DNA of 12,072 nucleotides from an uncultured Clostridia bacterium. Lineage in GTDB: Bacteria > Bacillota > Clostridia > TANB77 > CAG-508. Below the pieces are notes generated by a model. The model ran no database searches and was not told the origin of the DNA. It saw only the letters and a program-made list of their open reading frames with translations. Shown here in pieces: positions 6,626-12,072 of the stretch. The DNA is taken from contig CAORJJ010000068.1 in NCBI GenBank assembly GCA_948517135.1, positions 1 to 12,072 on the forward strand, read 5' to 3'. Positions within the stretch are counted from its first letter, which is position 1. Each line of letters opens with the position of its first letter. The position numbers and the translations under genes are program-made.

Positions 6626-7762
6626 ATGCTTTACAAAGATTTTAAAGGACTAAAATTATCAAGCTTAGGCTTGGGAACAATGAGATTACCTAACAAAGGG
6701 GTAAATGGAGATACTCCAATTGATGAAGAAGAAACAGCAAAAATGGTGGAATATGCAATAAGTAAAGGCATAAACTATTTTGATACAGCATGGGGTTATC
6801 ATAATGGAGAATCAGAACTTGTAATAGGTAAAGTTTTACAAAAATATCCAAGAGAAAGTTTTTATTTAGCAACTAAATTCCCAGGATATGATGTATCTAA
6901 TATGGATAAAGTTGAAGAAATTTTTGAAAAACAATTAGAAAAAACAGGAATGAAATATTTTGATTTTTACTTAATTCATAATGTTTATGAAAGAAATATT
7001 GATCCATACTTAGATGAAAAATATGGAATTTTAGATTACTTATTAAAACAAAAAGAAAATGGAAGAATTAAACATTTAGGATTTTCAGTACATGGAAGTT
7101 TTGACGTTATGAAAAAGTTCTTAGATAGCAGATATGGAGAACATATGGAATTTTGTCAAGTACAATTAAATTACTTAGATTATGAATTCCAAGATGCAAA
7201 AGCTAAACTAAAATTATTAAAAGAACTTAATATACCAGTTTGGGTTATGGAGCCATTAAGAGGTGGAAGACTTGCAAAACTTTCAGAAGAAAACGAAACA
7301 AAACTTAAAGCTCTAAGACCAGATGAAACAGTACCAGCTTGGGCATTTAGATTTTTACAATCTATACCAGAAGTTACTATGGTACTTTCAGGAATGTCAA
7401 ATATGGAGCAATTAGAGCAAAATATTAAAACATTTGAAGAAGAAAAAAAATTAAACAATGATGAAATGAATGCTTTAATAGAAATGGCAAGAGAAATGGT
7501 AAACAGCAAAACACTTCCATGTACTTCTTGCAGATACTGTACAGCACATTGTCCAATAGGAATTGACATTCCAAAGATTTTAGCTTTATATAATGAACAT
7601 GTATTTACTGGTGGAGGATTTATAGCCCCAATGGCTATAAGTGCATTGCCAGATGACAAAAAACCAAGTGCGTGTATAGGATGTAAATCTTGTGAAGCTG
7701 TTTGCCCACAACAATTAAAAATATCAGAAGCAATGTCTAATTTTGTAGATTTATTAAAATAA
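6626..7762 (+). CDS. Aldo/keto reductase with C-terminal 2x[4Fe-4S] ferredoxin domain
   Basis: Residues 1-285 form an aldo/keto reductase TIM barrel. The catalytic tetrad is complete: Asp53 and Tyr58 (FDTAWGYH), Lys84 (LATKFP) and His118 (YLIHN). Further family segments are WVMEPLRGGRLA and the nucleotide-binding end (VLSGMSNMEQLEQN). Residues about 295-378 carry two CxxCxxCxxxCP motifs (Cys299/302/305/309 and Cys350/353/356/360), each expected to bind a [4Fe-4S] cluster. The enzyme therefore couples carbonyl reduction or alcohol oxidation to ferredoxin-type electron transfer rather than to NAD(P)H alone. The 378-residue length is normal for this anaerobe family. AAGGAGGAA (6611-6619) is the ribosome binding site. 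Its place in a MerR operon suggests reduction of reactive aldehydes or ketones, which is inference. Confidence 0.94.
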   Translation: MLYKDFKGLKLSSLGLGTMRLPNKGVNGDTPIDEEETAKMVEYAISKGINYFDTAWGYHNGESELVIGKVLQKYPRESFYLATKFPGYDVSNMDKVEEIFEKQLEKTGMKYFDFYLIHNVYERNIDPYLDEKYGILDYLLKQKENGRIKHLGFSVHGSFDVMKKFLDSRYGEHMEFCQVQLNYLDYEFQDAKAKLKLLKELNIPVWVMEPLRGGRLAKLSEENETKLKALRPDETVPAWAFRFLQSIPEVTMVLSGMSNMEQLEQNIKTFEEEKKLNNDEMNALIEMAREMVNSKTLPCTSCRYCTAHCPIGIDIPKILALYNEHVFTGGGFIAPMAISALPDDKKPSACIGCKSCEAVCPQQLKISEAMSNFVDLLK

Positions 7763-7764
7763 AC

Positions 7765-7833
7765 TGAAATTTAGGGACGTTTCATTTATTTCATAATGTA
7801 TAAGTGAAATTTTTCACTTGTCCATTTATTTCA
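7765..7833. repeat. 69-bp GGGAC inverted-repeat element (REP/MITE-like)
   Basis: TGAAATTTAGGGAC (7765-7778) and GTCCATTTATTTCA (7820-7833) are inverted termini matching at 10 of 14 positions. Between them lies the perfect palindrome AAGTGAAA-TT-TTTCACTT (7802-7819). It starts two bases after the aldo/keto reductase stop and ends just before the ribosome binding site of the S-component gene, so it may weaken or process the operon transcript. The left end matches the element at 5171-5184. Confidence 0.6.
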
Positions 7834-7852
7834 AATTAGGAGGTTTATAATT

Positions 7853-8419
7853 ATGGAAAAAGTAGAAAGTATGAAAAAAACAAAACATTTAGTAGAGATT
7901 TTATCAAATAGAAAGGTTAAATATGTTGTTGGAACAATTTTATTAAGTGGATTAGGAGTTGCTATTCCTCGAATATTTCATGTTTTAGTGGGTAGCAGTG
8001 CTGGTGCAACATTTTTACCAATGCATATTTGTGTTTTAATTGCAGCATTAACCTTTGGAGCTATTAGTAGTACTATTGTTGCAGGAAGTTCAATTGTATT
8101 TAGCTTTTTATTAACAGGAATGCCAAGTTTAGCAAGACTTCCATATATGTTAATAGAACTTGTAATATATGGGATTTTACTAAGTGCATTTAATAAAAAG
8201 TTCAATTCTTATATATCATTAGTTATGACTATAATTTTAGGAAGAATTTTATATGCAGGAATTTTATTCTCAGCAGTTAATATTTTAGGATTATCAAGCT
8301 ATGGAATTTCAGTAATGGAAAGCGTAAGAATGGGAATCCCAGGAATTATTTTACAATTACTATTTGTTCCAGTTTTATCTAAAATAATGAATAAAGGATT
8401 GAATTTAAAAAATGACTAA
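7853..8419 (+). CDS. ECF-transporter S-component-like membrane protein
   Basis: The product is a 188-aa integral membrane protein with about six hydrophobic helices (roughly 22-41, 52-75, 78-92, 97-113, 121-148 and 160-180). The N-terminal segment GVAIPRIFHVLVGSSAGATFLPMHICVLIAALTFG follows the alanine-rich, ligand-facing pattern of substrate-capturing S-components of vitamin ECF transporters, whose ATPase and T subunits are encoded elsewhere. I cannot tell the vitamin or metabolite; no riboswitch precedes it. AGGAGG at 7838-7843 drives the start, and a second Met at residue 7 is possible. Its last 8 bases overlap the start of the DUF1893 gene, implying translational coupling and perhaps a shared substrate. 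The GGGAC repeat separates it from the aldo/keto reductase, so it could also form its own transcription unit. Confidence 0.75.
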   Translation: MEKVESMKKTKHLVEILSNRKVKYVVGTILLSGLGVAIPRIFHVLVGSSAGATFLPMHICVLIAALTFGAISSTIVAGSSIVFSFLLTGMPSLARLPYMLIELVIYGILLSAFNKKFNSYISLVMTIILGRILYAGILFSAVNILGLSSYGISVMESVRMGIPGIILQLLFVPVLSKIMNKGLNLKND

Positions 8420-8816
8420 TTTAGAAATTGTAAAAGAAAAATTGTATGAAAAAAATGCAAGTTTAGTAGTTTTATATGCAAATGGAGAATGCAAAGAATA
8501 TTATCAAAATAGAATTAATGATATAAAAGATATTTTAAAAGAAAATAAAGAGGCGTTAAGAGATGCTATTATAGCTGATAAAGTAATTGGAAAAGTAGCA
8601 GGCTCAATTTTAACTGTTGCAGGAGTTAAACAAATATATGCAGATGTTATGAGCAAATATGCGATTCCAGTTTTAGAAGAAAACCATATAAAATATGAAT
8701 ATAAAACTTTAACCGAATATGTTATAAACAATAGCAAAACTGGAATGTGTCCTATGGAAAATAAGTATAAAGACGAGAAAAATATTAATAAAATTTATGA
8801 TGAAATGATAAAATAG
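8412..8816 (+). CDS. DUF1893 family protein (deaminase-like fold)
   Basis: This 134-aa soluble protein has the DUF1893 core: ASLVVLYANGE at 16-26, the conserved IIADKVIGKVAGSILTVAGV block (53-72), VKQIYADVMSKYAIPVLEE, and CPMEN near 113-117. The family adopts a cytidine-deaminase-like fold, typified by Thermotoga TM1506 as I recall, but no enzymatic activity is established to my knowledge. The canonical HAE zinc-site motif is not visible here; the conserved Asp56-Lys57 and Cys113 are the obvious candidates for function. The start codon lies inside the stop region of the S-component gene (ATGACTAA overlap), with no clean ribosome binding site, so it relies on translational coupling. The flavin-reductase gene starts 18 nt after its stop. 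Confidence 0.88.
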   Translation: MTNLEIVKEKLYEKNASLVVLYANGECKEYYQNRINDIKDILKENKEALRDAIIADKVIGKVAGSILTVAGVKQIYADVMSKYAIPVLEENHIKYEYKTLTEYVINNSKTGMCPMENKYKDEKNINKIYDEMIK

Positions 8817-8834
8817 TTAAAGGAGGAAATTTAA

Positions 8835-9392
8835 ATGAGAAAAGATTTAAAAATTGTACCAGCAGTATTTCCAATGCCAGTTTTAATGATAGCAACTTAT
8901 AATGAAGATGGAAGTGTTGATGTTATGAATGCAGCTTGGGGAATGGCTTATGATTTTACACAAATAAAATTAAATATTAGTGAAGGACATAAAACAACAC
9001 AAAACATTAGAAGAACAGGATGTTTTACAGTATCTTTAGCAACTACTGAAACATTAAAAGAATCAGATTATTTTGGTATTGCTTCAGGAAATAATGTAAA
9101 AGATAAATTTGAAAGAACAGGAATGAAAGCTGTAAAAAGTGATCATGTAAATGCTCCAATAATAGAAGATTATCCAGTTTGCATGGAATGTAAAGCAGTA
9201 GAAGTAGATGGAGAATATGGAGTTTTAGGTGAAATAATAAATCTTTCTATTGATGAAAAATATTTAGATGAAAATGGAAATCCAGATTTTCAAAAAATGA
9301 AAACTATTGCTTATGATCCATTTACTCATGGTTATTATGAAGTTACTAAAAAAGTTGGTCAAGCATTTAGTGATGGAAAAGAATTGATGTAA
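8835..9392 (+). CDS. Flavin reductase-like FMN-binding split-barrel protein
   Basis: This 185-aa cytoplasmic protein matches the flavin-reductase-like/flavoredoxin group. It has the N-terminal PAVFPMPVLMIATYNEDGSVDVMNAAWG strand-turn, the flavin-contacting NISEGHKTTQNIRRTG region (about 48-63), CFTVSLA, the GNNVKDKFERTGM loop (about 85-97) and the C-terminal substrate-side YDPFTHGYYEV. Members bind FMN and pass electrons between NAD(P)H, ferredoxin or rubredoxin and flavins or metals. AAGGAGGAAA at 8820-8829 gives a strong start. It is the last gene of the MerR cluster, 18 nt after DUF1893, and would supply flavin redox chemistry beside the Fe-S reductase. No clear terminator follows before the gene at 9480. 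Confidence 0.92.
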   Translation: MRKDLKIVPAVFPMPVLMIATYNEDGSVDVMNAAWGMAYDFTQIKLNISEGHKTTQNIRRTGCFTVSLATTETLKESDYFGIASGNNVKDKFERTGMKAVKSDHVNAPIIEDYPVCMECKAVEVDGEYGVLGEIINLSIDEKYLDENGNPDFQKMKTIAYDPFTHGYYEVTKKVGQAFSDGKELM

Positions 9393-9479
9393 TACTAGAT
9401 TTTAAAAGAAGTGTATTCGAAATAATCAACCAATCACATAAACACCTTACAAAACATATACTTTAATAGAGGTGATATA

Positions 9480-9638
9480 ATGGGATCAAGTGAATTTGTA
9501 ATATTTATTTCAATTTTAGCATCTAATATTGCTAAGGGAAAATCAGAAGATGAAATAAATCTTTTGTCAACATTTTTTTCTCAGCTCGGAGACACTTTAG
9601 CCACTATATCTGCTTTTGATTCTAGTTGTAATAATTAA
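9480..9638 (+). CDS. DUF6774-type 52-aa microprotein
   Basis: ATG at 9480 follows GAGGTGAT (9469-9476) at good spacing. It encodes 52 residues starting MGSSEFVIFISILASNIAKG, then a KSEDEINLLSTFFSQLGDTL segment and a short Ser/Asn tail. The pattern of a hydrophobic amphipathic helix, an acidic S-E-D-E-I turn and FFSQLGDTLATI matches a family of very short proteins widespread in Clostridia and annotated DUF6774; its function is unknown. It is probably soluble or peripherally membrane-bound, since the hydrophobic stretch is too short and polar for a secure transmembrane call. It stands alone: 87 bases separate it from the flavin reductase, and the terminator at 9653-9683 follows. TATACT about 20 bases upstream may be a -10 element but lacks a -35 partner. 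Confidence 0.82.
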   Translation: MGSSEFVIFISILASNIAKGKSEDEINLLSTFFSQLGDTLATISAFDSSCNN

Positions 9639-9652
9639 ATTATATAAATGGT

Positions 9653-9683
9653 AAAATAAGTCGAAACTTCTCGGCTTATTTTT
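9653..9683 (+). terminator. Rho-independent terminator after the microprotein
   Basis: AAAATAAGTCGA (9653-9664) pairs with TCGGCTTATTTT (9671-9682) with one G-T wobble around a 6-nt loop AACTTC. It ends in a T-run, 14 nt after the stop codon. Confidence 0.82.
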
Positions 9684-9749
9684 GTTTAATTTACCAAAAT
9701 AAAGGCATAATTATATTGTTAGAAATTTTCAAAAATAGAGGTGTATATT

Positions 9750-10640
9750 TTGAAAAAACAATTTATTAAAGCTAGAGACGGATATAATTTAGAACTTCAT
9801 ATATTTGAAGTGCCAAATGCAAAAGCAGTTGTACAAGTTATACATGGAATGGAAGAACATCAAGGACGTTATGAAAAATTCATAAGAGTATTAAATGAAA
9901 ATGGATTTTCAGTAGTAAGTTCAGATATGAGAGGACATGGAAAATCTTGTAAAGACTTAGGATATTTTAAAGAAAAAGAAGGATACTTAGAATTAATTGA
10001 AGACCAAAAATTTATAACAGATTTTATACAAAAGTATTTTCCGAATCAAAATATTAATTTATTTGCACATTCTATGGGAACAATTATAGCTAGAGTACTT
10101 CTTCAAGAAAATTCAAAAGCATATAAAAAAGTTGTACTTTCAGGTTATCCTAATTTTCAAAAAGGTGCATATCCAGGAATTCTTTTTACTAATTTAATTA
10201 CTGCTATACATGGACCAAAATATAAATCAAAGTTTATTTTAGATGTAAGTAAAGATACTTTTAATCATGTAATAAAAAATCCAAAAACTAAATATGATTG
10301 GATATGTTATAATGAGGAAAGTGTGAAATCTTATATAGATGATCCATATTGTGGAATTGGTTTTACGTGTTCTGCATACAATGATTTATTTCATCTTGTA
10401 GTAATGATGCATAAAACTGAAATGTATCATAATGTAAATAAAGATATGGAATTATTATTAGTAAGAGGAATAGATGATCCATGTATTGGAGGAAGCCGAG
10501 GTTCTGATGATTCATATAGAGTTTTGTATAATGCTGGATTTAGTAAAATTAAAAGGATTGATTATGAAAATATGAGACATGAAATTTTAGCTGAGAAAGA
10601 TAATAAAAAAGTTTATAATGATATTATAAATTTTTTCTAA
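9750..10640 (+). CDS. Alpha/beta hydrolase, serine aminopeptidase S33/monoacylglycerol lipase-like
   Basis: This is a 296-aa cytoplasmic serine hydrolase. The oxyanion segment VIHGMEEHQGRY (30-41), VVSSDMRGHGKS (55-66), nucleophile elbow AHSMG with Ser108, acid DDP with Asp243 and catalytic MRHE with His277 make a complete Ser-Asp-His triad in canonical order. The HGMEEHQGRY form is typical of monoglyceride lipase or lysophospholipase-type Hydrolase_4 members, so a lipid or ester substrate is likely but unproven. I place the start at TTG 9750, 6 nt after AGAGGTG (9737-9743). The in-frame GTG at 9741 lies inside that ribosome binding site and is unlikely to initiate. It is monocistronic, with the terminator at 9653-9683 upstream and a new promoter at 10662 downstream. 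Confidence 0.93.
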   Translation: MKKQFIKARDGYNLELHIFEVPNAKAVVQVIHGMEEHQGRYEKFIRVLNENGFSVVSSDMRGHGKSCKDLGYFKEKEGYLELIEDQKFITDFIQKYFPNQNINLFAHSMGTIIARVLLQENSKAYKKVVLSGYPNFQKGAYPGILFTNLITAIHGPKYKSKFILDVSKDTFNHVIKNPKTKYDWICYNEESVKSYIDDPYCGIGFTCSAYNDLFHLVVMMHKTEMYHNVNKDMELLLVRGIDDPCIGGSRGSDDSYRVLYNAGFSKIKRIDYENMRHEILAEKDNKKVYNDIINFF

Positions 10641-10661
10641 ATACTATATAAATATGTATAA

Positions 10662-10690
10662 TTGAAAGATTATGTAAAGTATGATATAAT
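10662..10690 (+). promoter_or_regulatory. Consensus sigma-A promoter for the 119-aa orphan gene
   Basis: TTGAAA (10662-10667) and TATAAT (10685-10690) are spaced 17 bp apart, 22 bp after the hydrolase stop. The expected transcript starts around 10697, on the small hairpin at 10696-10712. Confidence 0.75.
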
Positions 10691-10695
10691 TATTT

Positions 10696-10712
10696 AAAGC
10701 GTGAGCTTTTTT
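10696..10712 (+). terminator. Weak hairpin with T-run between promoter and gene
   Basis: AAAGC (10696-10700) pairs with GCTTT (10705-10709) around GTGA and is followed by T to 10712. It is short for a terminator. It could end hydrolase transcripts or act as a 5' cap structure on the 119-aa gene's mRNA, which would start about here. Confidence 0.35.
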
Positions 10713-10753
10713 GAAGTGTAATTCCAAACAATACATTTTATAGGAGGAACATT

Positions 10754-11113
10754 ATGAACTTATTCAAATCTAGAGGAGACAAGGAAATGAGTCAGTGGCA
10801 GAGCGAAAGAAATTCTGCTTACAGAGAACGGCTCAAAGAGGAAGAAGCACGCAGAGAAGCAGAAGAAGATGCGGCAGAAAGGCAAGAATATATTGATGAG
10901 CTGGAAGAAGAACTTATTGGTGAGGATACTACAATCATCCCACTTCATATTGAAGATGATAAATGGGGATGGAAGAAACAAATTGCTATGAATTTTATGT
11001 TCAAACATGGCTATGTATGTGTCCAAAATTCTGTGAGTTATTCTGTATATAACTATCAATATTATGATCTTACCTTTGTAAAAAAAGAGGAAGCCGATTT
11101 TTTCAGATGCTAA
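10754..11113 (+). CDS. Hypothetical 119-aa protein with charged N-terminal coiled coil
   Basis: I do not recognise this family. Residues about 14-56 are almost entirely Glu, Arg, Ala and Lys in heptad-compatible order (YRERLKEEEARREAEEDAAE, then a Glu-rich tail), so a long helix or coiled coil is expected. A small aromatic-rich C-terminal domain follows (KWGWKKQIAMNFMFKHGYVC, then Tyr-rich strands). There is no signal peptide. AGGAGG at 10743-10748 gives a strong start; a second Met at residue 12 is possible. Codon use (GAG, CGG, GCA, CGC, GCG, CTG, ATC) is GC-richer than the flanking genes and matches the style of the gene at 1072, with a similar leader. A private promoter and a strong terminator at 11138 make it an isolated, probably acquired, cassette-like unit. 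Confidence 0.78.
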   Translation: MNLFKSRGDKEMSQWQSERNSAYRERLKEEEARREAEEDAAERQEYIDELEEELIGEDTTIIPLHIEDDKWGWKKQIAMNFMFKHGYVCVQNSVSYSVYNYQYYDLTFVKKEEADFFRC

Positions 11114-11137
11114 TACAAAGGAATAAGCACGAAACTA

Positions 11138-11164
11138 GGGCTGGTTAATACCAGCCCGTTTTTT
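11138..11164 (+). terminator. GC-rich rho-independent terminator of the 119-aa gene
   Basis: A perfect GGGCTGG/CCAGCCC stem with loop TTAATA is followed by GTTTTTT. Its GC content stands out from other terminators in the window, consistent with the gene and terminator having arrived together. Confidence 0.88.
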
Positions 11165-11195
11165 AGACCTATATTTAAATTATGCATCAGAAAAT

Positions 11196-11226
11196 AAGCA
11201 AGTAGAATTGAATTCTATTTGCTTTT
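11196..11226. repeat. Near-perfect 14-bp inverted repeat
   Basis: AAGCAAGTAGAATT (11196-11209) and AATTCTATTTGCTT (11211-11224) pair throughout with one G-T wobble; the innermost bases must open into a loop. Short T-runs on both sides would allow bidirectional termination or a remnant element end. The remainder of 11165-11276 shows no gene or clear promoter apart from the ribosome binding site GGAG at 11265-11268. Confidence 0.55.
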
Positions 11227-11276
11227 ATGTTAGGATTTATTTACAAAACTAGCAAGAATAGAATGGAGAAATTTGA

Positions 11277-11708
11277 ATGGAGAATTTTGGAGTTTCAATG
11301 TTATGGTACTGGATAGCTTATTTTATAGTTACAAGTATAGGAGTATTACATACAATTTTCAATATTGTTGTATTACATATGAAATCAATGAAAGATAGTC
11401 CAGGAATGGGTGAAGGGTATGAAAAAACAAAACCTTGGCATCCATTATATAATATAATTATATTTCCAATATTTGCTTATTTTTATTTAAGTGGATTAAA
11501 GGAATTAAGTTTTCAAAACGTTATTTATACATCACTTATTTGGGGAACAATAACAGTTGTATTTGATGTAATCGGATGGGTATTAATAAAACATCCATGG
11601 TCTTTAACTTTCAAAGAATTTTACATTGATTATCAACCTTGGATAACATTAATATATATAACAATATATGTAAGCCCGTTTATAACTTATGGAATAATGT
11701 GTTTATAG
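11277..11708 (+). CDS. Four-helix integral membrane protein of unknown function
   Basis: This 143-aa protein is dominated by hydrophobic helices at about 8-32, 56-74, 80-104 and 119-141. They are joined by a short polar loop rich in Lys, Gly and Met (KSMKDSPGMGEGYEKTKPWHP) and by a tryptophan-rich reentrant-looking loop (LIKHPWSLTFKEFYIDYQPW). The conserved-looking WHP, DVIGW, KHPW and YQPW motifs suggest a genuine family, but I cannot name it. GGAG (11265-11268) with 8-nt spacing supports ATG 11277. The HAD-domain gene starts 42 bp downstream on the same strand with no terminator between, so the two may be cotranscribed. AT-rich codon use matches the host. Confidence 0.75.
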   Translation: MENFGVSMLWYWIAYFIVTSIGVLHTIFNIVVLHMKSMKDSPGMGEGYEKTKPWHPLYNIIIFPIFAYFYLSGLKELSFQNVIYTSLIWGTITVVFDVIGWVLIKHPWSLTFKEFYIDYQPWITLIYITIYVSPFITYGIMCL

Positions 11709-11750
11709 AGAGCTGAAGTAAAAAACTATGACTTGGAATAGGAGTATATA

Positions 11751-12072
11751 TTGAAAGTTATTTTTTTAGATGTTGATGGTGTATTAAATTCAGATGAATA
11801 TTTTGATAAAATTAAAAATTTAAATGTAGATGGAATACAATCAGAAATAGATGTAGAAAAAATTAAAATGTTAAATATGGCAATAAATGAAACTGGGGCA
11901 AAAATTGTATTAACTTCCTCATGGAGATATACGAGAAATGCACAAGAATTAAAAAAATTATTATCAGAGTATGGTATTCCTACAGATTCAACCCCATTTA
12001 TACAAAATAAAAGAGGATTAGAAATAAAACAATATTTATTAGAGAATCCTGATGTAGAGAACTTTATTATAG
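11751..12072 (+). CDS. HAD-domain protein (Swiss-Army-Knife RNA-repair HAD type), 3' end beyond window
   Basis: The frame starts with TTG at 11751, 6 nt after AGGAG (11740-11744); the only nearby ATG (11728) runs into a stop. It stays open for 107 codons to the window edge. Motif I is FLDVDGVLNS (5-14), with the nucleophile and general acid Asp pair. Motif II is VLTSSWR, whose Thr/Ser serves the phosphate. This DVDGVLN-plus-SSWR pair and the small helical cap between them are typical of the HAD_SAK family, linked by comparative genomics to nucleic-acid or small-molecule phosphate removal. The segment ends FII, where the motif IV Asp pair would be expected next. It is probably the partner of the membrane protein upstream, by position only. 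Confidence 0.85.
   Translation, partial: MKVIFLDVDGVLNSDEYFDKIKNLNVDGIQSEIDVEKIKMLNMAINETGAKIVLTSSWRYTRNAQELKKLLSEYGIPTDSTPFIQNKRGLEIKQYLLENPDVENFII

Noticed and set aside
7180..7659. 159-codon minus-strand open frame inside the aldo/keto reductase
   Set aside because: It is antisense to Fe-S Cys motifs and a well-conserved barrel, with Ser/Leu/Ile-rich composition typical of shadow frames.
7765..7833. CRISPR-like or riboswitch element upstream of the S-component
   Set aside because: There are no repeat-spacer units and no recognisable aptamer core; the inverted termini and the related copy at 5171 fit a REP-like repeat better.
9741..9749. GTG 9741 as the start of the alpha/beta hydrolase
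   Set aside because: The GTG is itself part of the AGAGGTG ribosome binding site that serves TTG 9750.
11196..11226. Insertion-sequence terminal repeat
   Set aside because: No transposase gene or matching second end is present in the window; a bidirectional terminator is simpler.

Overview
The window is about 12 kb of very AT-rich DNA using the standard genetic code (TGG for Trp, TGA as a stop). Nearly every gene is on the + strand behind a strong AGGAGG-type ribosome binding site. Short operons, two-domain FtsX-type ABC permeases, an Fe-S aldo/keto reductase, a DUF6774-type microprotein and an ECF S-component point to a low-GC Bacillota, most likely an anaerobic gut-type Clostridia member. 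This placement is inference; there is no rRNA or marker gene here. I saw no tRNA, rRNA, CRISPR array or transposase gene.

Layout. (1) 23-926 is a ROK-family sugar kinase/regulator whose frame is broken by one extra C at 47. (2) 1072-1386 is an orphan small gene with richer GC codon use than its neighbours, its own consensus promoter and a strong terminator. (3) 1387-2050 is a gene-poor stretch. It holds a consensus promoter running into a terminator (a possible ~130-nt RNA), a 31-bp palindrome, and the last 90 codons of a sensor histidine kinase cut at its N-box, exactly at the palindrome. (4) 2117-5173 is an ABC exporter pair (MacB/LolD-like ATPase and two-domain FtsX permease) that probably belonged with that lost two-component system. 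(5) 5372-9392 is a MerR-controlled cluster: MerR regulator, CMD-cupin fusion, 2x[4Fe-4S] aldo/keto reductase, ECF-type S-component, DUF1893 protein and flavin-reductase-like protein. (6) 9480-9638 is a 52-aa DUF6774-type microprotein. (7) 9750-10640 is an alpha/beta hydrolase of the monoacylglycerol-lipase type. (8) 10754-11113 is a second orphan gene of foreign composition, again with its own promoter and terminator. (9) 11277-11708 is a four-helix membrane protein, followed by a HAD-like phosphatase domain gene cut by the window end.

How the genes fit together. The best-supported system is the MerR cluster. A 19-bp-spacer promoter with an 18-bp dyad sits directly upstream of merR. The regulator has a Cys in the KCMRDAG segment where the AdhR/NmlR electrophile sensors carry theirs. 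The downstream genes encode reductive and small-molecule-handling enzymes. I infer an aldehyde/quinone-type electrophile or redox response that unusually includes a vitamin-type S-component translationally overlapping a DUF1893 gene. A GGGAC-containing inverted-repeat element lies between the aldo/keto reductase and the S-component, and a shorter relative follows the ABC permease stop codon. The two foreign-composition genes share leader sequence and promoter-gene-terminator architecture, so they may be related mobile single-gene units.
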